Position numbers and translations under genes: made by a program
From: Sphingomonadales bacterium
GTDB taxonomy: Bacteria; Pseudomonadota; Alphaproteobacteria; Sphingomonadales; Sphingomonadaceae
Reading direction: 5' to 3'
Assembly (NCBI GenBank): GCA_017309275.1
Contig: JAFKLT010000074.1
Location: 1-43,896, forward strand
Length of the DNA: 43,896 bases
Shown here: positions 18,588 to 27,184 of the stretch, in pieces
Layout of the letters: each line of letters opens with the position of its first letter
Position numbering within the stretch: position 1 is the stretch's first letter
Notes under the pieces: model-generated
Databases searched by the model: none
Seen by the model: only the letters and a program-made list of their open reading frames with translations
What the model was told of the DNA's origin: nothing

Positions 18588-18659
18588 ATGGTGAGTCTTG
18601 TCGATTGGGGTGTGGCGATCCCGATGATCGAGCACCGGCCATGTCTTGCTGGGATGTGA
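18588..18659 (+). pseudogene. Remnant of a PRC-barrel gene start
   Basis: A 23-residue ORF begins MVSLVDWGVAIPMIE, which aligns with MISLVGWIATIATMI of the intact PRC-barrel gene at 20649. The DNA also matches across the ribosome site (GTGGGACTATGGTGAGTCT against GTGGGACAATGATAAGTCT). The similarity fades after about 60 bases and a stop follows. It appears to be a decayed or partial 5' copy left in front of the DyP gene, in the 144-bp gap after uvrA. Confidence 0.55.
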
Positions 18660-18696
18660 TAGCGATGGTCCTGCCCGACCATTCAGGGAGTTGAAC

Positions 18697-19782
18697 GTGC
18701 CTTCTACCGTCTCTCAAGATGTTACCGCTCGTTCCCAGGCCGTCGATGCCCGGCTTACCCGCGCTGCGATCTTTCTGGTCGTCTCGATGGGCGCCGGGGA
18801 GAAGCCGGAAGCGGGGGTGCGGGGTCTTTGCGCCATCCTGTCGTCGCTGGTTCGTGGCGTGGGCTTCCGGGCGGCAGACGGCGGACTTTCCTGCATCATG
18901 GGGATCGGCTCCGATGCTTGGGACCGGCTATTCGGAGCGCCGCGGCCGAAGGAACTGCATCCGTTCCGGGAAATCCGCGGCGTCCATCATGCGCCTTCGA
19001 CGCCCGGCGACCTGCTGTTTCACATTCGCGCCGCGCGTCAGGATTTGTGTTTCGAGATGGCGGCGCAGATCGTGAAGCGTCTCGCCGGCTTCGCCTCGGT
19101 GACGGACGAGGTGCATGGCTTCCGCTACTTCGACGATCGCGACCTGCTGGGATTTGTCGACGGGACGGAAAACCCCGTCGAGCAGGGAGCCAGAGATGCC
19201 ACGGTGATCGGGGCGGCGGACGATCCGGTCTTCGCTGGCGGCAGCTATGTGATCGTCCAGAAATACCTCCACGACCTCGACAAGTGGAACGCGATTCCCG
19301 TGGAGCAGCAGGAGAAGATCGTAGGGCGCGAGAAGCTGTCGGACATCGAGCTGGACGAGGCGGCCAAGCCGAGCTTCGCGCATAACGTGCTCACCAACAT
19401 CGAGGAGGACGGCGAGCAACTCCAGATCCTGCGCGATAACATGCCGTTCGGCGATGTTGGTAAGGGCGAGTTCGGCACCTATTTCATCGGTTACGCCCGC
19501 TCGCCGACCCGCATCGAGCGGATGCTCGACAATATGTTCATCGGTTTGCCACCCGGCAATTACGATCGCTTGCTCGATGTTAGCCGGGCCGTGACCGGCT
19601 CGCTTTATTTCGTGCCGTCGGCTGATTTTCTGGACGAGGTAACGCCGGAGCCAGCCACGGCCGATGGCGATGAGGCGGTAGCCGAGGCGCCCGCATCCAC
19701 GGCGCCGGCACCGGAGCCCTCGTCAGCATCGGATGGATCGCTGCGCATTGGATCACTCAAAGATGAGGCAGGACATGAATAA
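18697..19782 (+). CDS. dyp: Dye-decolorizing peroxidase with encapsulin-targeting tail
   Basis: 361 residues from a GTG start placed six bases after CAGGGAG. It is a class B (P-type) DyP haem peroxidase: the GFVDGTENP motif at 152-160 holds the catalytic Asp, His229 in SFAHN is the likely proximal haem ligand and Arg246 in ILRDNMPFG the distal arginine. After the enzyme domain a Pro/Ala-rich linker (about 316-346) leads to DGSLRIGSLK near the C-terminus. This closely matches the cargo-loading peptide that directs DyP into encapsulin shells, with Arg where Gly is common. The gene overlaps the encapsulin gene by 8 bp, so cargo and shell are co-translated. It reduces peroxides with organic electron donors. 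Confidence 0.96.
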   Translation: MPSTVSQDVTARSQAVDARLTRAAIFLVVSMGAGEKPEAGVRGLCAILSSLVRGVGFRAADGGLSCIMGIGSDAWDRLFGAPRPKELHPFREIRGVHHAPSTPGDLLFHIRAARQDLCFEMAAQIVKRLAGFASVTDEVHGFRYFDDRDLLGFVDGTENPVEQGARDATVIGAADDPVFAGGSYVIVQKYLHDLDKWNAIPVEQQEKIVGREKLSDIELDEAAKPSFAHNVLTNIEEDGEQLQILRDNMPFGDVGKGEFGTYFIGYARSPTRIERMLDNMFIGLPPGNYDRLLDVSRAVTGSLYFVPSADFLDEVTPEPATADGDEAVAEAPASTAPAPEPSSASDGSLRIGSLKDEAGHE

Positions 19783-20596
19783 CCTCCATCGCGAACTCGC
19801 CCCCATCTCCGACGCCGCTTGGGCGCAAATCGACCAAGAAGCGACCCGAACTCTCAAGCGCTATCTGGCCGCGCGCCGCGTCGTGGACGTGCCGGAACCG
19901 AAGGGGGCCACGCTCGCGGCCGTGGGAACGGGCCACACCAAGCCGATCGATGCGCCCAGCGATGGCGTCCAAGCCGTGCGGCGTGCGGTCAACGCCGTGG
20001 TCGAACTGCGCGTGCCCTTCACGCTGACCCGCGCGGCGATCGACGATGTGGAGCGCGGCTCCGAGGATTCGGACTGGCAACCGCTCAAGGAAGCCGCCCG
20101 CACGATCGCCTTTGCCGAAAATCGCGCGATCTTTGATGGCTATGCCGCTGCCGATATCGGCGGCATCCGTCCCGGCGCGAGCAACGAGCCGGTGCCGCTG
20201 CCCACGGCCGTCGCCGGATATCCCGCCATCGTCGCCCAAGCCGTCGATCGGTTGCGCCTTGCCGGGGTCGAGGGGCCTTATCGACTGGTGCTGGGCGATG
20301 ATCCGTTCACCGCGATCAGCGGCGGCAGCGAGGAGGGCTATCCGGTGCTCCAGCACATCAATCGTCTGGTGGACGGCGATATCATCTGGGCGCCGGGCAT
20401 CATGGGCGGCGTCGTCCTGACAACGCGGGGCGGCGATTTCGAACTCGATCTCGGACAGGATTTGTCGATCGGCTATCTCAGCCACACCGCCGAGGCGGTC
20501 GAGCTGTACCTGCAAGAGAGCTTCACCTTCCGGCTGTTGACGAGCGAGGCGGCTGTTTCGCTCCCGACAACGGAAGCGTCGGCGCAGCCGGCGTGA
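19775..20596 (+). CDS. enc: Encapsulin shell protein (family 1, linocin M18-like)
   Basis: 273 residues, the usual size of HK97-fold family 1 encapsulins. Visible family features are the N-terminal NNLHRELAPISDAAWAQIDQEA helix, the LKRYLAARRVVDVPEPKG segment, RAAIDDVERG with the following E-loop region, and the late YLSHTAEAVELYLQESFTFRLLT strand block. The ATG at 19775 lies inside the end of dyp with AGGCAGGA ahead of it. Subunits assemble into a protein nanocompartment that packages proteins bearing the SL-IGSL-type peptide, here the upstream DyP. No second cargo such as a ferritin-like protein is visible. Confidence 0.96.
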   Translation: MNNLHRELAPISDAAWAQIDQEATRTLKRYLAARRVVDVPEPKGATLAAVGTGHTKPIDAPSDGVQAVRRAVNAVVELRVPFTLTRAAIDDVERGSEDSDWQPLKEAARTIAFAENRAIFDGYAAADIGGIRPGASNEPVPLPTAVAGYPAIVAQAVDRLRLAGVEGPYRLVLGDDPFTAISGGSEEGYPVLQHINRLVDGDIIWAPGIMGGVVLTTRGGDFELDLGQDLSIGYLSHTAEAVELYLQESFTFRLLTSEAAVSLPTTEASAQPA

Positions 20597-20648
20597 AGGC
20601 GTTGCCGGTTGCGCCGCCCGCACGCGGGCCGCAGCGAGGGGTGGGACA

Positions 20649-21230
20649 ATGATAAGTCTCGTCGGTTGGATCGCCACGATCGCGACGATGATCGCGGCGA
20701 TGATGACGGCTTCCAACCTGGGCGCGCGCGTGACGGGCTGGGGCTTCGTGGTGTTCAGCATCAGCTCGGTTTGCTGGACCACATTGGGCTACGCCACAGG
20801 ACAGACAGCCTTGGTTGCCACCAATGGATTCCTGATGCTGACGAACCTAGTTGGTATCTGGCGATGGTTGGGGCAGCAGACCAAATATGAGGATGGCGGC
20901 CGATCGGCCGAAACAGCCAGCCAAAGATCCGATACGCCGAACCTGTTCACCGCGACCGGCCTGATCGGCATGGCGGTTGATGACAAGAGCGGGATGAATC
21001 TGGGCCGGGTTGTCGAGGCCCTTATCGAATGTTCGACCGGCAGGATAAACTATGTGGTGATCTCGGACGAGCGATATGCCGGTCTTGAAGAGACATTGCG
21101 AGCGGTGCCGCTCGAATCCCTCAGGATCGGCTACACGCGCATGACGCTGTTGCTGGACGGCCCGAGCTTCCTGTCACAGCCCGGCCTCAAAAGTCGTGAC
21201 TGGCCCGCCTTCGCTCCGATCAATCCCTAG
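20649..21230 (+). CDS. Membrane protein with C-terminal PRC-barrel domain
   Basis: 193 residues. Three hydrophobic helices span about residues 3-24, 28-47 and 54-72, followed by a polar linker and a PRC-barrel-like domain (about 100-170: LIGMAVDDKSGMNLGRVVEALIE...INYVVISDE). PRC barrels are small adaptor domains found in photosynthetic reaction centre H subunits, RimM and many stress proteins. The gene ends the rightward run and is 52 bp after encapsulin. Its 5' end is duplicated at 18588-18659. Function is unknown; a membrane adaptor role is a guess. Confidence 0.85.
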   Translation: MISLVGWIATIATMIAAMMTASNLGARVTGWGFVVFSISSVCWTTLGYATGQTALVATNGFLMLTNLVGIWRWLGQQTKYEDGGRSAETASQRSDTPNLFTATGLIGMAVDDKSGMNLGRVVEALIECSTGRINYVVISDERYAGLEETLRAVPLESLRIGYTRMTLLLDGPSFLSQPGLKSRDWPAFAPINP

Positions 21231-21241
21231 CAAGCGATCGC

Positions 21242-21538
21242 TCACACCAATTGGAGCGCGCGATCATGATCTTGACCGGGGCCAAGAAAGCGCAGGATCA
21301 GGATACGGTGGGCTTCTGGCCGGTAGAGGATGCCATAGCGGCGATAGGAACGGCGACGGATACCGTAGCGCTCATAGCGAGGCACCAGAGGATAGCCTTG
21401 GGGCAGATCGGCAAGGCGACGGGCCGCCTCACGCAATTCCTCAACAAAGCTGATGGCTCTCGCGGGATTGTCCTTTTCGATATGCTCGGCGATGTGATCG
21501 AGGTCGGCCAGCGCATCCGGCGTCAGGATGACTTTCAT
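21242..21538 (-). CDS. RelE/ParE-family toxin
   Basis: 98 residues with the ParE/RelE pattern: an N-terminal V-LTPDALADLDHIAEHI helix, GYPLVPRYERYGIRRRSYRRYGILYRP in the middle and a C-terminal ILRFLGPGQD strand. Proteins of this fold poison gyrase (ParE) or cut mRNA on ribosomes (RelE); the arrangement with a ParD-like partner favours ParE. Its start overlaps the antitoxin stop by 4 bp, so expression follows the antitoxin. It likely stabilises the plasmid by killing plasmid-free cells. Confidence 0.92.
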   Translation of the reverse strand: MKVILTPDALADLDHIAEHIEKDNPARAISFVEELREAARRLADLPQGYPLVPRYERYGIRRRSYRRYGILYRPEAHRILILRFLGPGQDHDRALQLV

Positions 21539-21813
21539 TGCGGCTGAGCGCTTGCCCGTGTCCGAATCCTGTCGATGATAGCATCGCAGGCGTCGTCGAG
21601 GTCGTGGGTGCGCCCCGCCTCGGCATCGGCAAGGCCGCGTTCGATCGAGGCGTCAAGATCATGCAGCCACCGTTCGACATCCTGCGTCTCGCCCTGATCG
21701 CGCCGAATGAGATCGCGAACATAATCACTCACGCTGGCATAATGCCCGCTGTCGATGCGGCGCTGGACGTAATCCCGCATAGGGTCCGGAAGGGAGACGT
21801 TCATCGAAGCCAT
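21535..21813 (-). CDS. ParD-like ribbon-helix-helix antitoxin
   Basis: 92 residues. The first 45 residues (MNVSLPDPMRDYVQRRIDSGHYASVSDYVRDLIRRD) match the ParD/CopG ribbon-helix-helix fold, which binds DNA and represses the operon. The acidic C-terminal half would neutralise the toxin. The ATG at 21813 has a GAGGTG ribosome site, and the promoter upstream carries a palindromic operator (21833-21849). Toxin and antitoxin genes overlap. Confidence 0.92.
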   Translation of the reverse strand: MASMNVSLPDPMRDYVQRRIDSGHYASVSDYVRDLIRRDQGETQDVERWLHDLDASIERGLADAEAGRTHDLDDACDAIIDRIRTRASAQPQ

Positions 21814-21829
21814 AAATCACCTCACTACC

Positions 21830-21858
21830 ATTATGGCAAAAACTGCCATCGGTTTCAA
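21830..21858 (-). promoter_or_regulatory. Toxin-antitoxin promoter with palindromic operator
   Basis: Minus-strand TTGAAA (plus 21853-21858) and CATAAT (plus 21830-21835) are 17 bases apart. The palindrome ATGGCA-N5-TGCCAT (plus 21833-21849) fills the spacer, as expected for autorepression by the ParD-like antitoxin. Confidence 0.75.
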
Positions 21859-21929
21859 GGCGCCTGCCTCTCTTGTGCAGCCGATCCGCCTTCGCGTCAC
21901 CGCACCGACGAGGGTAAGATCACATAACG

Positions 21930-23849
21930 CTAAGCGACCTTTGGCTCGCCTACCATGACAATATGTTGGAAAAGCTTGCTGGTGCGTTCCCCGGCAGGCG
22001 CGGCCATGGCGGCGGCGATCGCGGCTTGGTTCAAGCGATGGTGGGTCGGGGCCGTGCCTCCGCCTCCGGATTGCGGCCCAGGACCATGAGCAGGCGGGGC
22101 CGAGCCAAGGGCGCCATTATCATCCGCCTCGGCCGCGGCGATCACCCGCAGGCTGTTTATCGGTGCGGTGGGATCGGGTCGAATGTTCGGCATTTGCGGT
22201 GCGGGGATCTTGGTCAGCGCGACCATGGCCTTCTCCGTATAATAGCGGATTTTCTTGCCATAGACGGGCGGGATGCCGAGGCGCAGGACGATCATGTCCT
22301 TTTCGGGGAGCTGCATCAGCTCTTGAGGAAGCATCAGGGGCCGGCGCTGATCGGATTCCGATACCGAGCCGCCCCCACGGCCCCACATGCCGAAGGAGCG
22401 CGACTTGGCGCGAAACGTATAAGTGCCAAGCCGTTCGGAAATATCCTTCGCATCATCGTTGGTCGCGGGGCGCATGACCATTTGGACGCCGCAGTTGGAT
22501 TCAATCTCCGTGGCGACTTTCGGCCCATAGACGTTCTCGAGCTGCGCTCCGCTCTGGATGACGGGGAGGAGGCGAATGCCATAGCCGGCGACATAGCTGA
22601 AGCCATTGGCGATCACCGACGCGCGGCCGAGGCGCGAGAACTCGTCGAGCAAGAGCAGCAAGCGAACCTGGTGCTTGTTGCCCGAGGGCAGCTCGCGGAC
22701 ATTGAGGTCAATGAGCTGCTGGAAAAGCAGGCCATAGATCGGTGCCACGCGATCCAGATCATCCGGCGAGACGCCGAGATAGAGCGAGATCCGCTTGTCG
22801 CGGAACTCGCGCAGATCGAAATCGCTGACAGCCGTTGCCGCATCGACATAGGGGTTCAGCCACAGATTGATCTTGGCGGTGACGGACTGGCGGGTTGACG
22901 TGAAGGTATTGGCCGAGGCCATGATCCAATCCCGCAGCGCCGACACGCACGCCCCTGATAGCGGTTTGCCCTCCCGCTCGCGCTGCGAGATGATTTTGGG
23001 AAATCGCTTTTGTGCATCGCCGGCGGCGAATTGGCGGTAGATTTCGCCGATGGTGAAGGGGAGCGCATCGTCGCCATCATCCACCGTGGCGGCGACATAG
23101 GCCGCGACACCGAGAAACGCCGTCCTTGCGCTTTCCGCCCAAAACGTCTCGCCCTGCAGGGGCAGGGGAAAAAGCATGACGCTGATTTTTTGCAGCTCGT
23201 TGACGACTTCGACCTGATCGCGTCGGTTGATGTACGCGAGCGGGTTGTAGCGGCATGTGCGACCGTGGGCATCGAGCGGGTTGAACAAGAGTGTTTGCTG
23301 GCGAAGGTTCGTCATCCGAAAGCCTGCTGTCGCCGCCCAATTCTCTTGCTTCACATCGAGGACGACAACCGAATCCGGCCATTGGAGAAGGTTCGGGATC
23401 ACGACGCCGACGCCCTTGCCGGCGCGGGTGGGTGCTTCGAGCAAGACATGCTCGGTTCCCCCAAAGCGCATGAACTTGCCATTGATGCGGCCGAGGAGAA
23501 TGCCGGCATCCTCCAAGAGCTTGGCCTTGCGGACCTCGCCGATCCGCGCCCAGCGGGCTTCGCCGTGGAGCTTCTGGCCCGTGAAAAGCGACGACACGAT
23601 ACCGATCAGGCAGACCGCGAAGGCGATGAAGAAACCGGCGAGAAACGGCTTCCACACGATCGGCAAGTGGCGCATCGACCATAATGCACCCGGAACGCGC
23701 GCCCAGGGCGTGTGCGCCGAGAGGAGATGCGCCTTCCAAAGGACCACCACGGCGCCGATCGCGGCGCTTATCATCAAGCCTATGATGACGAGGAACGCGA
23801 TGGCGGCCGGCTCGGACGCCCCTTGGTTGCGAACCATTTTGCCGCTCAT
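21930..23849 (-). CDS. virD4: VirD4/TraG-type coupling protein
   Basis: 639 residues, a type IV coupling protein. Two N-terminal membrane helices lie near residues 15-38 and 68-88; Walker A is APTRAGKG (139-146) and Walker B LLLLLDEFSRLG is near the middle. The C-terminus is a Pro/Gly/Ala-rich tail. This hexameric ATPase brings the relaxase-DNA complex to the secretion channel. It is the last gene of the virB run, 21 bp after virB11. The start at 23849 has GGAGG upstream. Because no relaxase is visible in the window, its cognate substrate is unknown. Confidence 0.96.
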   Translation of the reverse strand: MSGKMVRNQGASEPAAIAFLVIIGLMISAAIGAVVVLWKAHLLSAHTPWARVPGALWSMRHLPIVWKPFLAGFFIAFAVCLIGIVSSLFTGQKLHGEARWARIGEVRKAKLLEDAGILLGRINGKFMRFGGTEHVLLEAPTRAGKGVGVVIPNLLQWPDSVVVLDVKQENWAATAGFRMTNLRQQTLLFNPLDAHGRTCRYNPLAYINRRDQVEVVNELQKISVMLFPLPLQGETFWAESARTAFLGVAAYVAATVDDGDDALPFTIGEIYRQFAAGDAQKRFPKIISQREREGKPLSGACVSALRDWIMASANTFTSTRQSVTAKINLWLNPYVDAATAVSDFDLREFRDKRISLYLGVSPDDLDRVAPIYGLLFQQLIDLNVRELPSGNKHQVRLLLLLDEFSRLGRASVIANGFSYVAGYGIRLLPVIQSGAQLENVYGPKVATEIESNCGVQMVMRPATNDDAKDISERLGTYTFRAKSRSFGMWGRGGGSVSESDQRRPLMLPQELMQLPEKDMIVLRLGIPPVYGKKIRYYTEKAMVALTKIPAPQMPNIRPDPTAPINSLRVIAAAEADDNGALGSAPPAHGPGPQSGGGGTAPTHHRLNQAAIAAAMAAPAGERTSKLFQHIVMVGEPKVA

Positions 23850-23870
23850 AATGCGATCCTCCGCTCGAAT

Positions 23871-24881
23871 CTAATCGCGAGGCTTGCCCGCAGGATCGAA
23901 CCACACTTCCGTCATACGATAGCGCGCCGGCTTCCCGTCACCTGGGGGAAGGCGGTGCATCTGCACGACGATATCAACCAGCGAGCGCAACAGGGCGCGG
24001 ATGTCGTGCCGATCGAGATCGTTGCCGCCTTCCGATTCCTTGACCAGCAGCGTAAGCTGTTCCAGCGCACCTTCGGCCGTATTGGCATGGACCGTGGTTA
24101 TCGAGCCTGGATGGCCGCTATTGACGTTGCGCAGATAGAAGAAGGCGGTGCCGTCGCGTAGCTCTTGGAGCAGGATGCGATCGGGTCGCATACGCAACGC
24201 CGATTCCAGCAATTCCTTTGCGCCAGCTTTTTGAAGGCCCTTTCCGTCCTTAGAATACATCATGTGGACGTGGTTGCGCTGTGGCACCACCAGCTCGCGG
24301 GTGTCTTCGATCGTCAGGATGCGCTCGTAATCGGGAATGAGCCTAATCAGGCCCTTGGAGAAGCTCGTCTTGCCGGAACCCGTGGCGCCGGAGATCAGGA
24401 TATTTTTGCGGGATTCGACCGCGAGCCGGAAGAAGCCCTTCCAGTCGCCGGCCTCGCGAAATCGCATCAGCGCGGAGTCGACCTCTTCATGCAGGCCATG
24501 AGCGCGGACCTCACTGAAAAGCCCGGCGCGGTCGAAATCGTCGATGTCCATAGAGACGCCCGACGCTTTCCGGATCGTGATCGAGACGAAGCCCCGCTCC
24601 ACGGCAGGGGGGACGACGACCTGCGCGCGCTCGCCTCCCGGAAGAACCGAGGAGACGATCGGATATTCGGCGGTGACATCCTGTTTGGTCAGACCTGCGA
24701 TGAGCTTCGCGAGCGTCATGAGGGCCGCATTGTCCAATGCCGGCTCCTTATGCCATTCCCAACCGTTGCGCGTCTCCAAGCCGATCAGGCCCGGCTCATT
24801 GATGACCAGCTCCGTCACGTCCTCGCGGGCTAGGTGACGCTCTATCGGCGCCGCATTGTGCTGGTATATCGACGACGCCAC
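23871..24881 (-). CDS. virB11: Type IV secretion ATPase VirB11
   Basis: 336 residues, the standard length. An N-terminal domain (about 1-140) is followed by a RecA-like domain with Walker A GATGSGKT (165-172), an Asp box ERILTIEDTRELV and the His box GHPGSITTVHAN. VirB11 is a hexameric traffic ATPase at the inner face of the membrane that switches the machine between pilus assembly and DNA export. It is 3 bp downstream of virB10. Confidence 0.96.
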   Translation of the reverse strand: MASSIYQHNAAPIERHLAREDVTELVINEPGLIGLETRNGWEWHKEPALDNAALMTLAKLIAGLTKQDVTAEYPIVSSVLPGGERAQVVVPPAVERGFVSITIRKASGVSMDIDDFDRAGLFSEVRAHGLHEEVDSALMRFREAGDWKGFFRLAVESRKNILISGATGSGKTSFSKGLIRLIPDYERILTIEDTRELVVPQRNHVHMMYSKDGKGLQKAGAKELLESALRMRPDRILLQELRDGTAFFYLRNVNSGHPGSITTVHANTAEGALEQLTLLVKESEGGNDLDRHDIRALLRSLVDIVVQMHRLPPGDGKPARYRMTEVWFDPAGKPRD

Positions 24882-24884
24882 AAA

Positions 24885-26174
24885 TCAGCGCCTCAGTCGC
24901 ACGTCATAGACGGACCGGAAATCGAAATCCTTGGCGACGAAGATTGCAGCCGTATCGCCCTGATTCTTCTTCAGGATCGGCTTGATCTGCATGGTTTGGT
25001 TGAGGACCGTCTGTGCAGTATTGCCCGGAACCTGTGTCGAGTAGGTGCCTTCGCCGGCGACGGCGCGACTGGCGATGTTCGACGCATCTTCCAGCACCGA
25101 GATCACAAGCCCCATGCCGAAGCGCGCCCAAAACTGCGTATCGACGCCTCCCGGCAGGCCGGCGCGGCCAAGGCTATCAGCCGCAGGCGATCCCAAGTCG
25201 ATCGCCACACCGCGCGGCGTGAGTGCGCGCGTCCATAGGACGAACAAGCGAGCCTGCCCCTGTGTGATGCCGCCCGAATATTGCCCCAGCACCTTCGTCC
25301 CTTTGTCGAGCAGGACGATGCGACCATTTTCCGAATAGACGTCATGATTGATGACGCAGTTCACGAAGCCCGCCTGCGTCGAGTTGATGGCCGTCTGCAG
25401 AGTGCAGGGTATGACCGTGCCAGCGCTCAACAGAAGGCTCCGATCGGGGATCACGCTCGCCCGTACTGTCTGGATCGCCGCATGGTTGAGCTGATCGCTG
25501 AAATCGGTCGATCCCTTACCCGACGGGCCGGCATCATCATTCTGCCCGAAGCCGCTGGCCCCGAAGTTGCGCGGGCCGCCTGGCTGGCCTTGCCCTTGGC
25601 CCTGCCCATCGCCTTGAGGCTGGCCATTCCCTTGCGGTTGCTCGGCCGAGACGAGGCTTGTCCCCGGTGATCCGGCGGATGCGATACCCGTGCTGCCGAA
25701 CGCCATGATCGGCGATCGGCGCGCAGCATCCGCCATCGAGCGTGCCTGTTCGGCTCGCTTCTGCTCTGGCGTCTCCTGACCATTCGCCGACACCGGCGCC
25801 GGATTCCCGTTCGCATCGGTAGCCTGGTTAGGCGTCGCCGCGATCGGGCGGCCGAACATATCGGTTTGCGGGGCATTGGGTTGGCCGAGCTGGCCGGCGA
25901 GCTGCGCGCGCTGCGCGTTCGGTGATCCCATCACATCGGCCACGGCCCGATCGCTGGCTTTTGCCGGCTGCTCGGCGGGCTTTGCGGAGCCGGAATGGTG
26001 GAATGCACCATAGCCGATCGCAATGCCGCCCATGGTGCCGATCAGTGCGAGGCCGGCGCCGAGGAAAGCGATATTTCCCCAACCGCCGCTGCGCGCAATG
26101 GGGCTGCTCTGCTCGCTGGGGGGGACGGTATCGGCGCCGACTTCGCCGCCGCGGTCAATGAGGTTATCGGCCAT
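24885..26174 (-). CDS. virB10: Type IV secretion protein VirB10
   Basis: 429 residues. One membrane helix near residues 30-55, then a long Pro/Gln/Gly-rich periplasmic stretch (about 60-215, with GQGQGQG repeats) and the C-terminal TrbI/VirB10 barrel domain (about 235-400: GTVIPCTLQTAINS..., LLDKGTKVLGQY, FGMGLVISVLEDA). VirB10 links inner and outer membranes and senses ATPase activity. It is 1 bp downstream of virB9. Confidence 0.96.
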   Translation of the reverse strand: MADNLIDRGGEVGADTVPPSEQSSPIARSGGWGNIAFLGAGLALIGTMGGIAIGYGAFHHSGSAKPAEQPAKASDRAVADVMGSPNAQRAQLAGQLGQPNAPQTDMFGRPIAATPNQATDANGNPAPVSANGQETPEQKRAEQARSMADAARRSPIMAFGSTGIASAGSPGTSLVSAEQPQGNGQPQGDGQGQGQGQPGGPRNFGASGFGQNDDAGPSGKGSTDFSDQLNHAAIQTVRASVIPDRSLLLSAGTVIPCTLQTAINSTQAGFVNCVINHDVYSENGRIVLLDKGTKVLGQYSGGITQGQARLFVLWTRALTPRGVAIDLGSPAADSLGRAGLPGGVDTQFWARFGMGLVISVLEDASNIASRAVAGEGTYSTQVPGNTAQTVLNQTMQIKPILKKNQGDTAAIFVAKDFDFRSVYDVRLRR

Positions 26175-26175
26175 C

Positions 26176-27183
26176 TTACTGCCCCTTCACTTTACGTTCG
26201 ACGATGTTGGAGACGGTCCCCGTCCGATCGCCGCGATCGTTGCGAGGGGGCGCTTCATTGTAGATGCACAGCACCACGTTGCCGCGACGGAGCCGAAGCT
26301 GCCGATAGACCGCATGGATCACGACAAAATCCTCGCGCACGTCGTAGGGAACGATCGTCTCGGTCCCGTCCACGTCAACGGCAAAAATTGAAGGTATGTC
26401 GGCGTGGCCTGGGTAGCGCAGCACCGTGAACTCGCCATTGTCGGAGATCTCGGTGGGCTGGAGCGAGGAGTCGCCCTGCACCGTGTAATTCATGTTTCGC
26501 GTTCCTTCGATCACGGCATGATCGAGCGCGGCTGTGGTGATGTTGTTTTCGACCGCGCGCGCGGCCTGTACCTCGGCGAGCTGGGTCTGAAGCGTCGCCA
26601 TAGCTCGCTCCTCGCGCGGGTAATGGAACCGGATGCCATACATTGCCTCGCCGGCGCCGAGAGTGAGATTGAAATGATAGGTGCGCGGCGCGCCGTTGAC
26701 GTTGGTGACGACGATCAGGTTGGTTCCGCCAGCCTTCTCGCGCGGCTTGAGGAACACGATGTTGCCGACGGGCGCGATTTGCCATGAGATCGTGTCGCCC
26801 AACGCCGCCTGCGTCACGGTTTCATTGGGGCCGAACTGGATTTCGATCGCATGGCGAAAACTGCCCACGATCGTCACGACCTGATCGGGATCGTAGTTGA
26901 CGTTGCGGACCCGCGCATCCTTTGGGCCAGGAACGGGCGTCTCGGATGCGATAGCCGGATGCGGAGCGAGCGTGACGGCCACGGCCCCAACGACCGAGAA
27001 GACGACGAGCCGGTGCCACACCGCCCCGACACCACGCCAGAAACGGCTTTTGGCGCCGCTATCCGTCACCACCAGCTTGCTTGCCGGAGGCGAGAGGCGC
27101 TCGCCCAGCTTCTTGCGGAGCGCGGGGAGGAAGGGGATCACGACGCGATCGGCGCCGTCCATGGTCTTCGGCTGTTCGGTCAT
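26176..27183 (-). CDS. virB9: Type IV secretion protein VirB9 with extended N-terminus
   Basis: 335 residues, longer than the ~270-290 common for VirB9. The extra N-terminal ~70 residues precede a hydrophobic segment (WHRLVVFSVVGAVAVTLA, about 56-73) ending in a signal-like PAIASE. Then come the VirB9 domains: RVRNVNYDPDQVVTIVG, the HFNLTLG strands and the C-terminal AVYRQLRLRRGNVVLCIYNE. The start has a GGAGG site ahead, so the extension seems real. VirB9 forms the outer-membrane core with VirB7 and VirB10. Confidence 0.93.
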   Translation of the reverse strand: MTEQPKTMDGADRVVIPFLPALRKKLGERLSPPASKLVVTDSGAKSRFWRGVGAVWHRLVVFSVVGAVAVTLAPHPAIASETPVPGPKDARVRNVNYDPDQVVTIVGSFRHAIEIQFGPNETVTQAALGDTISWQIAPVGNIVFLKPREKAGGTNLIVVTNVNGAPRTYHFNLTLGAGEAMYGIRFHYPREERAMATLQTQLAEVQAARAVENNITTAALDHAVIEGTRNMNYTVQGDSSLQPTEISDNGEFTVLRYPGHADIPSIFAVDVDGTETIVPYDVREDFVVIHAVYRQLRLRRGNVVLCIYNEAPPRNDRGDRTGTVSNIVERKVKGQ

Positions 27184-27184
27184 G

